From Pseudobacteriovorax sp. (lineage in GTDB: Bacteria > Bdellovibrionota_B > Oligoflexia > Oligoflexales > Oligoflexaceae), in NCBI GenBank assembly GCA_013215145.1, contig JABSRP010000017.1, positions 62,001-126,000 on the forward strand: a stretch of 64,000 nucleotides of DNA, read 5' to 3'. Shown here piece by piece: positions 16,982 through 26,708 of this stretch; positions within the stretch are counted from its first letter, which is position 1, and the number at the start of each line of letters is the position of its first letter. The notes beneath the pieces were generated by a model. It worked only from the letters and a program-made list of their open reading frames with translations, had not been told where the DNA came from and made no database searches. Position numbers and translations under genes: made by a program.

Positions 16982-19900
16982 ATGCAGCTCAAAAAACTGG
17001 TAGTTTCCGGCTTCAAGTCTTTTGCTGATAGAGTGACGCTAAACTTTGACGACGGTATCACCGGGATTGTCGGGCCTAATGGTAGCGGCAAGTCCAACGT
17101 CATCGATGCTGTTCGCTGGGTCATGGGTGAGCAGAATGCCAAGCATCTACGGGGTCAAGTGGCAACAGACATTATCTTTGCCGGTTCTGACAAACGTAAG
17201 GCCTTGGGTATGGCTGAAGTCACGCTGGTTTTTGACAATGCCTCTGCGAGTCCATTTTGTCCTCCGGAATACCGCCATGAACTGGAAATCTTGCTGACTA
17301 GACGATTATATGTTGATGGTCAAAGAGAGTACTTTATCAATAAAAAGCCATGTCGCCTCAAAGATATAGTCGGCTTTTTCGCGGCTAGTGGCTTAGGTGG
17401 TCGAAGCTACTCCATGATCCAACAGGGTCAAGTTGATCGAATCTTGAACGCCAAACCGGAAGATGTGCGAGAGATTCTTGAGGAGGCTGCAGGTACTATG
17501 GTTTTTAAAAACCGTAGACTAGCCGCGACGAAAAAACTAGAAACCACCCAGGAAAATCTGAGCCGTATTGACGATATTATTGACGAGCTGCAGCGTCAGG
17601 TGAGTGCTCTCGAAAGTCAGGTTGCCAAAGCAAAGCAATGGCAGACCTTGCAAGATGAACTAAAAACCACAGAACTGAAGCTTTTTAGCCAAAACTTTAT
17701 TAGTTTTACGGCCCGTTTGCAGGAGTCTTCTAGCAAATACGAAAAAGATCAAGACCAGTTGGTGGAGACCCAAAGAAATCTGGCGAACCTTGAGGTCCAG
17801 GCGCAGAAATTACAGAAGGATCTGGCTGAATCAGATCCTGAGCTGGACCAACTTCGCGAAGATATTTCTATGTTAAGGGAGCAGATAGCCCGTGCAGAAG
17901 GAACTATTTCGTCTTCGATGGTAGCCGTAGAATCGGGTGAGAAGCGTTTGATTGATATGGAGCAATCCTTAGATAACGATCAGGAGGGTCTCGAACTACT
18001 GCGCAGTGCGGTAGAAAAAAATATGACTGATTACGATCAAGCTTCGACAGACTTGACCAGTTGCCAGGCCATGATCGAAACGCTTCGAAGTGATGTCGAG
18101 CAGGTGGAAGAGTCAGCTCATGTGTTCTCCAATCGCTCTGAAGACTTAGATGATCAGCTCAGAAACCTAGACCGACTATTGGAAAGCAATGGGTTACGAT
18201 GTGAAGCGATTGAACGAGAAAGGCAAAGGATCTCAGGAGACCTTAAGCATAGACGTGATCGATTCGATAATTTAACCCAAGAGCTCAGTGGGACCGATCT
18301 TGAACTTGCTACAGCCAACACCAGTGTGGAGACTAAGCAAGAGCATTTGGATGCGATTTTAGAGGAAAAGCAGGTCTTTGAATCCAGAGTTTTGGATATC
18401 ACTGATAAGATCGAGAAAAGTAAACAAGATAAAGAGCTCTTAAGAGAATCCTATCTCGAGAGTAAATCTCAGCATCAATCTTTGGTTTTGTTAGAAGAGG
18501 CCTCTACTTCCTTGGCCGAGATCTTGGAGAATGTAGAAGCGAAACAACCGAGTCTGCTTGAGGGAGTTTCGGGTATTCTTAGTGATATGTTGAATTATTC
18601 TGATTCTAGCCAAACGCTGCCAAAATCAGTTCAAAGCGGGTTTGAAAGCTGGGCGGAACGACTCGTCATTAAAAACCCGCAGAAGCTTGATGAGATCGCT
18701 GCATTTAATTCTAGTTTTGGCCTTGGGTCCGTAGCGGTTTCACTCTTACAGGTTGATAAGAGGTTTCAAACAGATATTGATAACCGGTTAAAGCCATTGG
18801 GGCCGTATCTTCGAAATACTGCCGGTTTTGAGGATATCGATCTAACGCCGATCTTAGAAAGGCTCTTTTTCTTACCAAAAGAGTATACTCTTTCTGAATT
18901 GAATCAAAATATTGTGCCTGGACTCGTCATTTTTACTGAAGACGGGCTGGTTTGTAATGGAGACTTTGATTTTTCCATTAGTTCTCTTAAACAAGGGCAG
19001 GGAAGGCTGTCGCGGCGCAAGGAAATTAGTCGTCACGAGCAAATTATGACTGATACTGAGCGTGACATTCAAAATTGCGACGCAAGCATAAATGATTTGT
19101 TGATGCAAAAAGAGGAGGTTGATGAGTCTCTAGTCGATGCTGAAGAGCGTGTTGAAGGGGCAAATCGTGAGGCCTTAGACGCGATTTCCTTGGTACAGAG
19201 TCTTAAGCAAACTTCCCAACATCAGCAAGATCTCTTGTCAGATGCGGAATCGACACTAAATGAACTCAATGATCGTGATAAATCTCTCCTTCAGGAACTG
19301 GCGGAATTAGGCGAAACTCGAATCAAAATCGGGCAAGAAAAAGAAGACCTTGCCCTTGAATTGGAAACCTTGCGTGACGAGTATGAGTCTATTGGTGAGC
19401 GTAAAGATGAGTTGAATCGTATGCTTCAGGCTCGAGAAATTGAAATTGGTAGGCTAGAAACCCGGGTTTCTGGTTTGAAAGAGAATCTAGACCAAAATAC
19501 TGCCCAACTCGAACGCGCTCAGGGTGGAATGAACAAGCGCCAAGAAGAGCGTCTTGAGATCGAAAACCAAATCAAAGAGGCTGAACTCCAAAAGGCCCAG
19601 TGTCATCAGGAGATGGAGACTTACCTATACCGCCGCGATCAACTTGAAGAAGAGCTCAATGTTAGACGAGAGAAGAGTTCTGACATTCTCGAAGGGTTAA
19701 AGGATGTTGAGGCTCAGTTAAAAGAAGTGCGTAAACAGGAATCTGAACTGAACACATCCTTGGTAAAAGGCCAGTCGGAGATTGATAAGCTAAGATCTGC
19801 CTGTAAAGACTTACTTGCTCAGTCTGAAGAAAAATACCATGTGAATCTGATGGATGAGGCTGGTGAGTACGATCCCGAATTTGATGCACAAGCAGCGAGT

Positions 19901-20605
19901 AAAATCGTACAAAAAATCAAAGCAGAGATTGAAGGACTAGGAGCAATCAACATGATTGCGATCGATGAATACAATCGTCTTCAGGAGCGCTTTCAGTTTA
20001 TTCATGGGCAAAGGGAAGAAGTTACCGGAAGTATTATGCTACTGGAGGAAGCGATTACCGAAATCGAAGATACCTCTAGGGAAAAGTTTACTGAAATTTT
20101 TGATGTTGTGAATAAAAACTTCCAGGATCTATTCCCTATACTTTTCCCTGGAGGTGAAGCCAAACTTCATCTGACTAATCCGGAAGACGTGCTAAATGCT
20201 GGTGTAGAGATCATGGTGCGTATGCCAGGGAAAACACCGAGGAATATGACTTTGTACTCTGGTGGTGAGAAAGCCCTTACGGCTATATCGTTGATCTTTG
20301 CTCTACTTAAAACAAAGCCAACTCCTTTTTGTTTCTTAGATGAGGTGGACGCTCCTCTTGATGAGGCAAATGTTGGCCGTTACAACAAGGTTCTGACTGC
20401 CTTGGCTGATCGATTTCAGTTTATTGTGATCACTCACAACCGTCGGACTATGGAAGTACTGGACCAACTTTATGGTGTCACCATGCAAGAGGGTGGTGTT
20501 TCAACTGTTTTGGGTGTCGACATGAAAAAAGATCTACCTAAGCACTTGCAAAAAGCCTTCAAAGAAGAAGAATCTCGTAGTGTCGAAGGGGCAACGCAAA
20601 GCTAG
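16982..20605 (+). CDS. smc: Chromosome segregation protein SMC
   Basis: A 1207-residue condensin ATPase. Walker A is GPNGSGKSNVID at residues 31-42, the ABC signature LYSGGEKALTA is near 1091 and Walker B CFLDEVDAPLDEAN is near 1117. Two long coiled coils (about 170-500 and 670-1010) flank a hinge. The hinge region (about 510-660) is divergent: it starts with SLLEGVSGILSDML but lacks the usual glycine-rich dimer motif. SMC compacts and separates replicated chromosomes with ScpA/ScpB, which are not nearby. Confidence 0.95.
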   Translation: MQLKKLVVSGFKSFADRVTLNFDDGITGIVGPNGSGKSNVIDAVRWVMGEQNAKHLRGQVATDIIFAGSDKRKALGMAEVTLVFDNASASPFCPPEYRHELEILLTRRLYVDGQREYFINKKPCRLKDIVGFFAASGLGGRSYSMIQQGQVDRILNAKPEDVREILEEAAGTMVFKNRRLAATKKLETTQENLSRIDDIIDELQRQVSALESQVAKAKQWQTLQDELKTTELKLFSQNFISFTARLQESSSKYEKDQDQLVETQRNLANLEVQAQKLQKDLAESDPELDQLREDISMLREQIARAEGTISSSMVAVESGEKRLIDMEQSLDNDQEGLELLRSAVEKNMTDYDQASTDLTSCQAMIETLRSDVEQVEESAHVFSNRSEDLDDQLRNLDRLLESNGLRCEAIERERQRISGDLKHRRDRFDNLTQELSGTDLELATANTSVETKQEHLDAILEEKQVFESRVLDITDKIEKSKQDKELLRESYLESKSQHQSLVLLEEASTSLAEILENVEAKQPSLLEGVSGILSDMLNYSDSSQTLPKSVQSGFESWAERLVIKNPQKLDEIAAFNSSFGLGSVAVSLLQVDKRFQTDIDNRLKPLGPYLRNTAGFEDIDLTPILERLFFLPKEYTLSELNQNIVPGLVIFTEDGLVCNGDFDFSISSLKQGQGRLSRRKEISRHEQIMTDTERDIQNCDASINDLLMQKEEVDESLVDAEERVEGANREALDAISLVQSLKQTSQHQQDLLSDAESTLNELNDRDKSLLQELAELGETRIKIGQEKEDLALELETLRDEYESIGERKDELNRMLQAREIEIGRLETRVSGLKENLDQNTAQLERAQGGMNKRQEERLEIENQIKEAELQKAQCHQEMETYLYRRDQLEEELNVRREKSSDILEGLKDVEAQLKEVRKQESELNTSLVKGQSEIDKLRSACKDLLAQSEEKYHVNLMDEAGEYDPEFDAQAASKIVQKIKAEIEGLGAINMIAIDEYNRLQERFQFIHGQREEVTGSIMLLEEAITEIEDTSREKFTEIFDVVNKNFQDLFPILFPGGEAKLHLTNPEDVLNAGVEIMVRMPGKTPRNMTLYSGGEKALTAISLIFALLKTKPTPFCFLDEVDAPLDEANVGRYNKVLTALADRFQFIVITHNRRTMEVLDQLYGVTMQEGGVSTVLGVDMKKDLPKHLQKAFKEEESRSVEGATQS

Positions 20606-20674
20606 TATCCCCTCGTGCCGGAGACGGCGTCTGTGCTGCCTTAAAGGCTTAGCTTTTCTGAAACGAGCAAAACT

Positions 20675-21982
20675 GTGAAGCTGTCTGATCTAATCAACAT
20701 AGAATATAGAATTTTTAAAGATCGTGACCTAGTTGAATCCGAATTGGAAACGAGGGATTATTCCTTAGAGTTTGCGACCAATCTTAGTGATAGCCAGCTT
20801 TTAACCGATTGGGCGAGGAAGATTAGTCCTAATAATATTGGTTTATCGGTTATGCATAGGGTCTCTGTTGGGAGGCTTATCACTGGATTGGCTGTTTTCT
20901 TACTTGGGGTGGGTCTTGCTTTCGGTCTTACTCACAGAGACCCCGGAATAACGGTGAATCTATTTTGGATGCTTGCTATCTTCATAGGCCCGCAAAGTCT
21001 GTTCTTAATCATTCAAGTCCTATTTGGATTCAAAAGCCCGGCTTTCCAAGCACTCTTACGTAGTCGGTGGCCGCAGTTTTCGAGTCTACATTATTATTCT
21101 GTGCTCTATGGAAGCATTGAGAAGTGGTTTCTATTTCAGTCTCTTCAGTTAATGGCTATTTTATTGAATATCGGTTTGTTGTTGGGTTTAATGGCAACCT
21201 TTACCTTGACTGACGTTTATTTTTCGTGGGGAACTACCTTATCTGTTGGGCCCGAAACCATTTATCTTGTTTGCCAATGGATCAGTATACCTTGGTCTTT
21301 TTATCAGGAAGCAGTGCCAAGTATTGAGTTGATTGAGATCACGCAGTATTCGAGTTTAAATCAAAGCTATGCCGGGACTAGTGATAGAGCTGGTCAATGG
21401 TGGCAGTTTGTGATGTTGTGTACTGCAGTATATGGATTGCTTCCTCGTATAGTTTTGTATTTAGTCTCTTCATTACGCCTACAGCAAAGTTTAAATCGAG
21501 TCGATTTTTCTCATACAGATGCCCGACGCATACTTAGTCGCTTGCGACGTCCGAGCCAGTGGGGTCGTCACATTGACCAAGATACAAAACCAGAAGTCTT
21601 TTCCGATGAGAAGGCGACTCCCGTGACCAATGCATCGGCGAGCGCCATTGTGTGGAGGGACCTACCTGTCGATGATCAGGCCTTGAAAACTATGTTTGAC
21701 AAAGCCAGTATTTCTATTAGGCATATTTATCGTATTGACGGTGGTGAGGGTCATATCGCTTCAGTATTGGCTAACGAGGAACAAGAGCCGGTTCAGCTTT
21801 ATATCTGTGTTGATTACTGGGAAAGCTTTGGCAAAGCTCTGAAACGATTTACCGATGGGCTTAAAGTTCCGGTGTATATTGTGCCCTTAATTCTTGATCC
21901 AGATCCACGAATGAAAAACGAGGATCTTTGGAAACAGGCTCTAAAGAATGAGCCTTTTCTCGGTGTTTGGAGTGGTCCATGA
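20675..21982 (+). CDS. DUF2868 membrane protein
   Basis: A 435-residue protein with four to five hydrophobic segments (roughly 68-90, 98-118, 155-185 and 245-265) and a soluble C-terminal third. The WQFV..C...YGLLPR segment and the pairing with the next gene match the DUF2868 family, which usually neighbours a DUF3482 GTPase. The start is GTG at 20675. Its stop overlaps the ATG of the GTPase gene (ATGA), so the two are translationally coupled and probably form one complex at the inner membrane. Function unknown. Confidence 0.8.
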   Translation: MKLSDLINIEYRIFKDRDLVESELETRDYSLEFATNLSDSQLLTDWARKISPNNIGLSVMHRVSVGRLITGLAVFLLGVGLAFGLTHRDPGITVNLFWMLAIFIGPQSLFLIIQVLFGFKSPAFQALLRSRWPQFSSLHYYSVLYGSIEKWFLFQSLQLMAILLNIGLLLGLMATFTLTDVYFSWGTTLSVGPETIYLVCQWISIPWSFYQEAVPSIELIEITQYSSLNQSYAGTSDRAGQWWQFVMLCTAVYGLLPRIVLYLVSSLRLQQSLNRVDFSHTDARRILSRLRRPSQWGRHIDQDTKPEVFSDEKATPVTNASASAIVWRDLPVDDQALKTMFDKASISIRHIYRIDGGEGHIASVLANEEQEPVQLYICVDYWESFGKALKRFTDGLKVPVYIVPLILDPDPRMKNEDLWKQALKNEPFLGVWSGP

Positions 21983-23349
21983 TCCCAAAGTTTGCCGTTG
22001 TTGGCCGAGTTAATGAGGGAAAGTCGAGTGTCATTGCGACTCTGACCGAGAATGATCAAATTGGAATTGGGCCTACACCTGGTACCACGACGGAGACTCG
22101 CAAGTTCGTTTATCGATCTCAAGGTAAAGATATAATAGAAGTCTATGATACTCCTGGTTTTCAAGAGCCTGAGAGGGCTTTTACGTGGTTGCAAGAGACC
22201 TATACAGGGCCTGCTACCGGTCGCCCTCAGGCCATTCAGCGGTTTGTCGAGACCTTTGCTAATTCGCGGGAATTTAGTGACGAGTGCGAATTGCTTGAGC
22301 CCATATTAGCAGGTGCCGCGATACTTTATGTCATTGATGCGAGTCATCCCTATCGGCCTAGCTATGAATCGGAATTTGAGATATTACGCTGGACGGGAAG
22401 GCCTCGCATGGCATTGATCAATTCAGTTCGTGATACAGATTTTTCTGAAGAGTGGAAACGATCTTTGAGTCAGCACTTTAATCTAGTCTTCTCCTTTAAC
22501 GCTCATAAAGCAGACTTTGGAAAAAGACTAGAGTTGCTACATGCAATGCGTCTTTTGGACTCTGACGTGACACAGGGTGTGGATGAAGCCATAACCATAT
22601 TTGAGGCGGAGAGGCGCGATCGGGTCCAGGATACAGCTCAGATCATGGCCGCTTTTCTTCAAGAGTCACTGACATATCGTTTTGTAACGGATGACTCTTC
22701 TGTTTCCGAGCATCATGGAATGCAGTCCTATCGGGAGGCTATACGCCAATTGGAAGTCAGCTTTCGAAAGGATTTAAGAAAGCGATTTAATTTTTCCACT
22801 TACTTTGAAAATCGGACTCCATTAGGGGTTGTCGATTCAGATATATTCGCCGAAAGAACTTGGAGGGTTCTCGGACTTAATGCCAAGCAGCTCATTGCCG
22901 CGGCCGCAACCGCAGGAGCTACATTAGGGCTTGGAATAGATATCGCGCTTGGTGGTCAAAGCTTTCTGCTGGGAGCTGCCGTAGGAGCTCTGTTAGCTGC
23001 CGGTCCCGCCGCATGGTGGGCCAATGATGCTCCGAAAGTTAAGCAATACGGTATTCAGGTTTCGGGCACAAAACTGAGCATAGGTCCCATCAAATCACCC
23101 AACTGGCCATGGTTATTGCTCGATCGCTGTCTGATGTATGTTTCTGCATTGAATGGCCGGACCCATGCTATGTCCGGAGATCTGAAGGAAGACAAAGAAG
23201 GTTTCGTCACTGAATTACCCACAAAAGATCGCAACACCTACGCTAAGTGTTTTTTGCTTATCCGAAAATCGAAGCCAGCGCCTGAATTGATGCCTCTTTT
23301 GGTCAAATCTATCAATGAGATCTTAGTCATAGATACCAGCCAAAATTGA
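21979..23349 (+). CDS. GTPase with DUF3482 C-terminal domain
   Basis: A 456-residue protein with a TrmE/Era-like GTPase domain: G1 GRVNEGKSSVIAT, a GTTTETR switch and DTPGFQEPERAF. A C-terminal DUF3482-type region holds a hydrophobic Ala/Gly-rich pair of helices (about residues 305-350), suggesting membrane attachment. The annotated frame extends to a TTG at 21967, but the ATG at 21979 overlaps the DUF2868 stop and gives the normal start MIPKFAVVG. With the DUF2868 partner it likely forms a membrane GTPase system of unknown role. Confidence 0.85.
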   Translation: MIPKFAVVGRVNEGKSSVIATLTENDQIGIGPTPGTTTETRKFVYRSQGKDIIEVYDTPGFQEPERAFTWLQETYTGPATGRPQAIQRFVETFANSREFSDECELLEPILAGAAILYVIDASHPYRPSYESEFEILRWTGRPRMALINSVRDTDFSEEWKRSLSQHFNLVFSFNAHKADFGKRLELLHAMRLLDSDVTQGVDEAITIFEAERRDRVQDTAQIMAAFLQESLTYRFVTDDSSVSEHHGMQSYREAIRQLEVSFRKDLRKRFNFSTYFENRTPLGVVDSDIFAERTWRVLGLNAKQLIAAAATAGATLGLGIDIALGGQSFLLGAAVGALLAAGPAAWWANDAPKVKQYGIQVSGTKLSIGPIKSPNWPWLLLDRCLMYVSALNGRTHAMSGDLKEDKEGFVTELPTKDRNTYAKCFLLIRKSKPAPELMPLLVKSINEILVIDTSQN

Positions 23350-23363
23350 TCTGTCTGTGGTCA

Positions 23364-23927
23364 TTAGAGCTCTCCTTCGTAGTAATCAGCTTTATCTTTT
23401 AAATAACCAACATGTCCAAATTTTGTATTTTCGTGGTGACAGTAGGATAAGATTTTATCCGAATCAGGATATTCGCAAATATCATAAGGGTCCTTTGTGC
23501 TCAGACAAAGGTATCGAAGAGGTTTGTCGCTCGTATTAATAATTTGATGTGCCACATGTCTGTCCCCTGGAGGACAAGCGATTATGTCATGCTTTTTAAT
23601 AGAATACTCTTCGCTGCCAAATCTTAGGGTGCCGCTACCTTCCAAAATGAGAAACATCTCTTCATTTATATGATGATTATGGAACGGACAAACTCGTTTT
23701 CCAGGTGGTACAATACTTATACTGTACCCTAGTTTTTTAGCGCCGATCTTTTCGCTTATCCCAGCACAAGATTCGCCATATTTACCTTTTTCTCTTGAGC
23801 TGAACTCCTTGATTTCGTCCAGGTTGATAAATGGTTTCAAGATTTCGTCTCCTTTGATTTGCCTGTCATGATCTTTTGTAAAACGCCTGAACATGAAATT
23901 TTTTTCAATAAAATATAATTGGCTCAT
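23364..23927 (-). CDS. Cupin-domain protein
   Basis: A 187-residue protein with a single cupin_2 barrel. Motif 1 is PFHNHHINEEMFLILEGSGTLRFG, containing the metal-binding His pair and Glu. Motif 2 is HDIIACPPGDRHVAHQIIN, ending with the fourth ligand His. Such proteins bind a metal and act as isomerases, dioxygenases or sensors; sugar-related roles are common, but nothing here fixes one. A later start at Met12 (MFRRFTKDHD) is possible; no ribosome site decides. It is convergent with the GTPase gene. Confidence 0.8.
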   Translation of the reverse strand: MSQLYFIEKNFMFRRFTKDHDRQIKGDEILKPFINLDEIKEFSSREKGKYGESCAGISEKIGAKKLGYSISIVPPGKRVCPFHNHHINEEMFLILEGSGTLRFGSEEYSIKKHDIIACPPGDRHVAHQIINTSDKPLRYLCLSTKDPYDICEYPDSDKILSYCHHENTKFGHVGYLKDKADYYEGEL

Positions 23928-24034
23928 TCAGGGTTGGAAGAATCAATAGTGATCATAGGTTATAAGGCACAGGAAACAAAGGATTTAAGATAATATTTAG
24001 ACTATTAGAAAGAAGGAGCTTGTTTAGGAAGGCA

Positions 24035-24310
24035 TTATAGGGAGATGACGCCTTCCACGGTTTTTATGCGCTTGTATGCGGAAATAATCTCCTCAGCACT
24101 TCCCATAACTTTTCTTATGGTAACGGAGGTATATTTGCCTGTTTTGGACTTCTTTTCGGTGATTTCACTATGCTGGGGTACCACCTCAAGTAGTTTACTT
24201 CGGCTACCAGAAGGTACAACAAATTTAAATGTGTATAGAGCTGGCCAGGAATAGTGCGAGTTAAGTTGTTCGCGGAGCCCTTCAAATAAATCTTTCATTT
24301 TGTCCAACAT
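24035..24310 (-). CDS. DUF493 (YbeD-like) regulatory protein
   Basis: A 91-residue protein with the ACT-like ferredoxin fold of the DUF493/YbeD family: YTFKFVVPSGSR, then QHSEITEKKSKTGKYTSVTIRKVMGSAEEIISAYKRI and a final VEGVISL. The role is unknown, probably small-molecule sensing. Upstream lies a short palindrome (ATGTC-N5-GACAT at 24337-24351) shared with the divergent lipoprotein gene. Confidence 0.82.
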   Translation of the reverse strand: MLDKMKDLFEGLREQLNSHYSWPALYTFKFVVPSGSRSKLLEVVPQHSEITEKKSKTGKYTSVTIRKVMGSAEEIISAYKRIKTVEGVISL

Positions 24311-24336
24311 GTTAGGGAGTTAAGACCTAAATTTAA

Positions 24337-24351
24337 ATGTCTATATGACAT
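24337..24351. promoter_or_regulatory. Short palindrome in a divergent promoter region
   Basis: ATGTC, five spacer bases, then GACAT. It lies between two divergent genes and could be an operator. Short enough to arise by chance. Confidence 0.2.
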
Positions 24352-24387
24352 GGTGTACAATATTAATGCAAACAGGGAGTAGAAGCA

Positions 24388-25140
24388 ATGGTTTTTAAAT
24401 TTGTCTTAGGAATCCTGGTAATTTTCATTATATCAAGTGCTTGTAGTAAAGCGGAAGATGATGCACAGATCGGTGTGACTGCTGGTATTCTTGGTTCGTG
24501 GCAGGGCATTTTTCGCTATTCTGGGCAAGAAAGTCAGATCGCCGACGTCAGCTTACGGTTGGACCCAACCGTTGGTTTTGAACTCAGAAGGCTAGGTACT
24601 GAGGGTGTAGCCAACGGCACCTACGACGATTTTCCTCAATTACGTTCGTTGACTCTTAGAGTTGAAGAGTCAACAGATCAGGAATTGGCTCTTGCAGGTA
24701 TCGTGCGGGATTACGACTACGAACTGTTCGGAGATGAGCTGCTTCTAACGGGTGTCGATCATATTTTACGGCTCAAACGTCCCCTCAACGGATTGGACTC
24801 CAAACAGGATCAAATTTGGACTTGTATTCAAGGTGATCAATCATGGCAGATGACTCTGACAGGTCAAACATTCGTCTTATACTTGCCAAACCCTGGAGGG
24901 ACGTCTTTGTTCCTTACTGGAGATATCCTGCTTGATGAGATAGATCCGTCTGATACGCAACAGGCTGGGACATTCTATGTTAGGGATGGACAGCCGATCA
25001 TCCCTTTTACTAAGCTGATTGCTGACTTAAGGCTATCGGAAGGCCAAGTTCTAGATATTCAACTGACACCTATAGACGACGAAAACAATCTTTATGAAAT
25101 ACTCGATTGCACTGTGCTAAATGAGGAAGAGGACTCCTAG
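24388..25140 (+). CDS. Lipoprotein of unknown function
   Basis: A 250-residue lipoprotein; lipobox ISSAC with Cys19. The mature protein begins with GSWQGIFRYSG, and strand-rich segments follow (SLRLDPTVGFELRRLG, SLTLRVEE), suggesting a beta-sandwich or lipocalin-like fold. Nothing identifies a ligand. GGGAG at 24376-24380 precedes the ATG. Its stop overlaps the end of the convergent gene at 25137 by four bases. Confidence 0.65.
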   Translation: MVFKFVLGILVIFIISSACSKAEDDAQIGVTAGILGSWQGIFRYSGQESQIADVSLRLDPTVGFELRRLGTEGVANGTYDDFPQLRSLTLRVEESTDQELALAGIVRDYDYELFGDELLLTGVDHILRLKRPLNGLDSKQDQIWTCIQGDQSWQMTLTGQTFVLYLPNPGGTSLFLTGDILLDEIDPSDTQQAGTFYVRDGQPIIPFTKLIADLRLSEGQVLDIQLTPIDDENNLYEILDCTVLNEEEDS

Positions 25141-25487
25141 CCCTCTAGTTTTTCAACTATCATGGTGATGAGTTCTTCAGGGTTATCGTAAAAATCACGA
25201 AAGCTATAGGTCTCATCAAACCATTCGCTGATACTGTCCGCCTCTCCATCCTTTACTACTTTGACGACATCTGGATAGGTGCCAGTAAGATCGACTAATC
25301 GACCGATGACCCCACTAGAGGCAGGATTTGTGGGAGGATATTTTTTTCTCAAATACCGGATAGTAATGCTGGTCAAAACGCAGTCAAGTTTGGATATGAT
25401 ACTATAGCAGTCTGATGATGGCAGTATACCCTCTTTAATTCCTGTAAGCAGCCGAAGGCTTTCTCTAATTTGAGTATTGATATCCAA
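25137..25487 (-). CDS. Hypothetical protein
   Basis: A 116-residue, mostly helical, acidic cytoplasmic protein that I do not recognise. It starts at a TTG supported by GGAG seven bases upstream. No motif, signal or membrane segment. It lies convergent to a lipoprotein gene and downstream of hldD on the same strand (98-base gap). Confidence 0.6.
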   Translation of the reverse strand: MDINTQIRESLRLLTGIKEGILPSSDCYSIISKLDCVLTSITIRYLRKKYPPTNPASSGVIGRLVDLTGTYPDVVKVVKDGEADSISEWFDETYSFRDFYDNPEELITMIVEKLEG

Positions 25488-25585
25488 ATGTGGACTCCTT
25501 TGGTAAACCCGATAATGTCTGGCTACCTATATAGTGTGAGTGTTAGGGCAAGGTCAATGCCCTAGTTAATGCCAGTGAGAAAGAT

Positions 25586-26560
25586 TTAAAGATATCTGTC
25601 TTCTTTTGATAAGTAGTTTTGAACGTAGTCAGATATACCAGCCTCAAGAGAAAACAAGCTTTTTGAGTAGTGCCCGTCATTGGTTAATTTATTCAAGTTC
25701 GCTTCGGTGAAATACTGATACTGGTCTCTTATGGTATCCGGCATCTCGATCCATTCCATTTTTGGGGGTTTGTTGAGGGACGCAAAAACGGCTTTTCCAA
25801 GATCAGAAAAGGAACGAGATGTTCCAGTTCCGACATTATATAGCCCAGATTTGGCTCGCGACTCTTGCCAAAGATGGAGCATGATCGCTGTCACATCCTT
25901 GACATAAACAAAGTCTCGTTTTTGATCGCCATGAGAAATACCGTCTCGATAAGATTTGAATAGTTTTAGCGAACTTGATTCTGTTACTTGTGGATAGGCA
26001 TGAAATGCCACGCTTGCTTGGGGGCCTTTATGGTACTCCTGAGGTCCGTAGACATTGAAAAATTTGAGCCCGTACCAGCGATTTTTCCCTTGTGGTTGTT
26101 TGAGGACCCACATATCAAAAACCTGTTTGGACCACCCATATTTGTTAATAGGGATGAGTTGTTTTGCAGCATCATGTGCGTCGCTAAAATTCGATTCCTC
26201 CGAGCCGTAAGTAGCCGCTGAAGACGCATAAATAAAGGGGATTTCATTGTCTCGACAAATTTTCCATAGGCGTCGTGAATCGTGGACGTTGTTATTCATA
26301 AGAAAGTCTGCATCCCTCTCGGTCGTTGAGGAACAAGCACCCATGTGGAAAATAACCTCTATTTTCTCCTGATTTTTTTTCAACCACTTATGACTTTTGT
26401 CTATGCAGACGTTATAAAGGAATCGTCTTTTGACAAGATTTTTCCACTTATTACCCAAGCCTAGATCATCAATACTCACAATATTTTCAAAGCCTTGTCG
26501 GTTTAGCTCCCAAATGAGTGCACTGCCAATAAAGCCAGCTCCCCCTGTCACTACAATCAT
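25586..26560 (-). CDS. hldD: ADP-L-glycero-D-manno-heptose 6-epimerase
   Basis: A 324-residue extended SDR enzyme that epimerises ADP-D,D-heptose to ADP-L,D-heptose for the LPS inner core. It has the N-terminal NAD(P) motif VVTGGAGFIGS, the family-specific HMGACSSTTERDAD, the catalytic Y-x3-K in NKYGWSK, and GLKFFNVYGPQEYHKG plus GDQKRDFVYVKD. Its presence shows the cell makes heptose-containing LPS. It is monocistronic or loosely linked to the hypothetical gene downstream and divergent from lysC. Confidence 0.95.
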   Translation of the reverse strand: MIVVTGGAGFIGSALIWELNRQGFENIVSIDDLGLGNKWKNLVKRRFLYNVCIDKSHKWLKKNQEKIEVIFHMGACSSTTERDADFLMNNNVHDSRRLWKICRDNEIPFIYASSAATYGSEESNFSDAHDAAKQLIPINKYGWSKQVFDMWVLKQPQGKNRWYGLKFFNVYGPQEYHKGPQASVAFHAYPQVTESSSLKLFKSYRDGISHGDQKRDFVYVKDVTAIMLHLWQESRAKSGLYNVGTGTSRSFSDLGKAVFASLNKPPKMEWIEMPDTIRDQYQYFTEANLNKLTNDGHYSKSLFSLEAGISDYVQNYLSKEDRYL

Positions 26561-26708
26561 GGCGGATTCCTTAGTTTAGGTTAACAATGGTGGATTGCGC
26601 TGGTTGCAAGCCTAAATGATCTAGTATATACAACCAGCTGTGGGAAAGGGAAACAGCAATGTAAACCCTGTCACTATTGACCTAACAAAAAACAGGTTTT
26701 GACTAAAT

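Noticed and set aside
26561..26708. Lysine riboswitch upstream of lysC
   Set aside because: The gap is only 148 bases and lacks the conserved lysine-aptamer helices.
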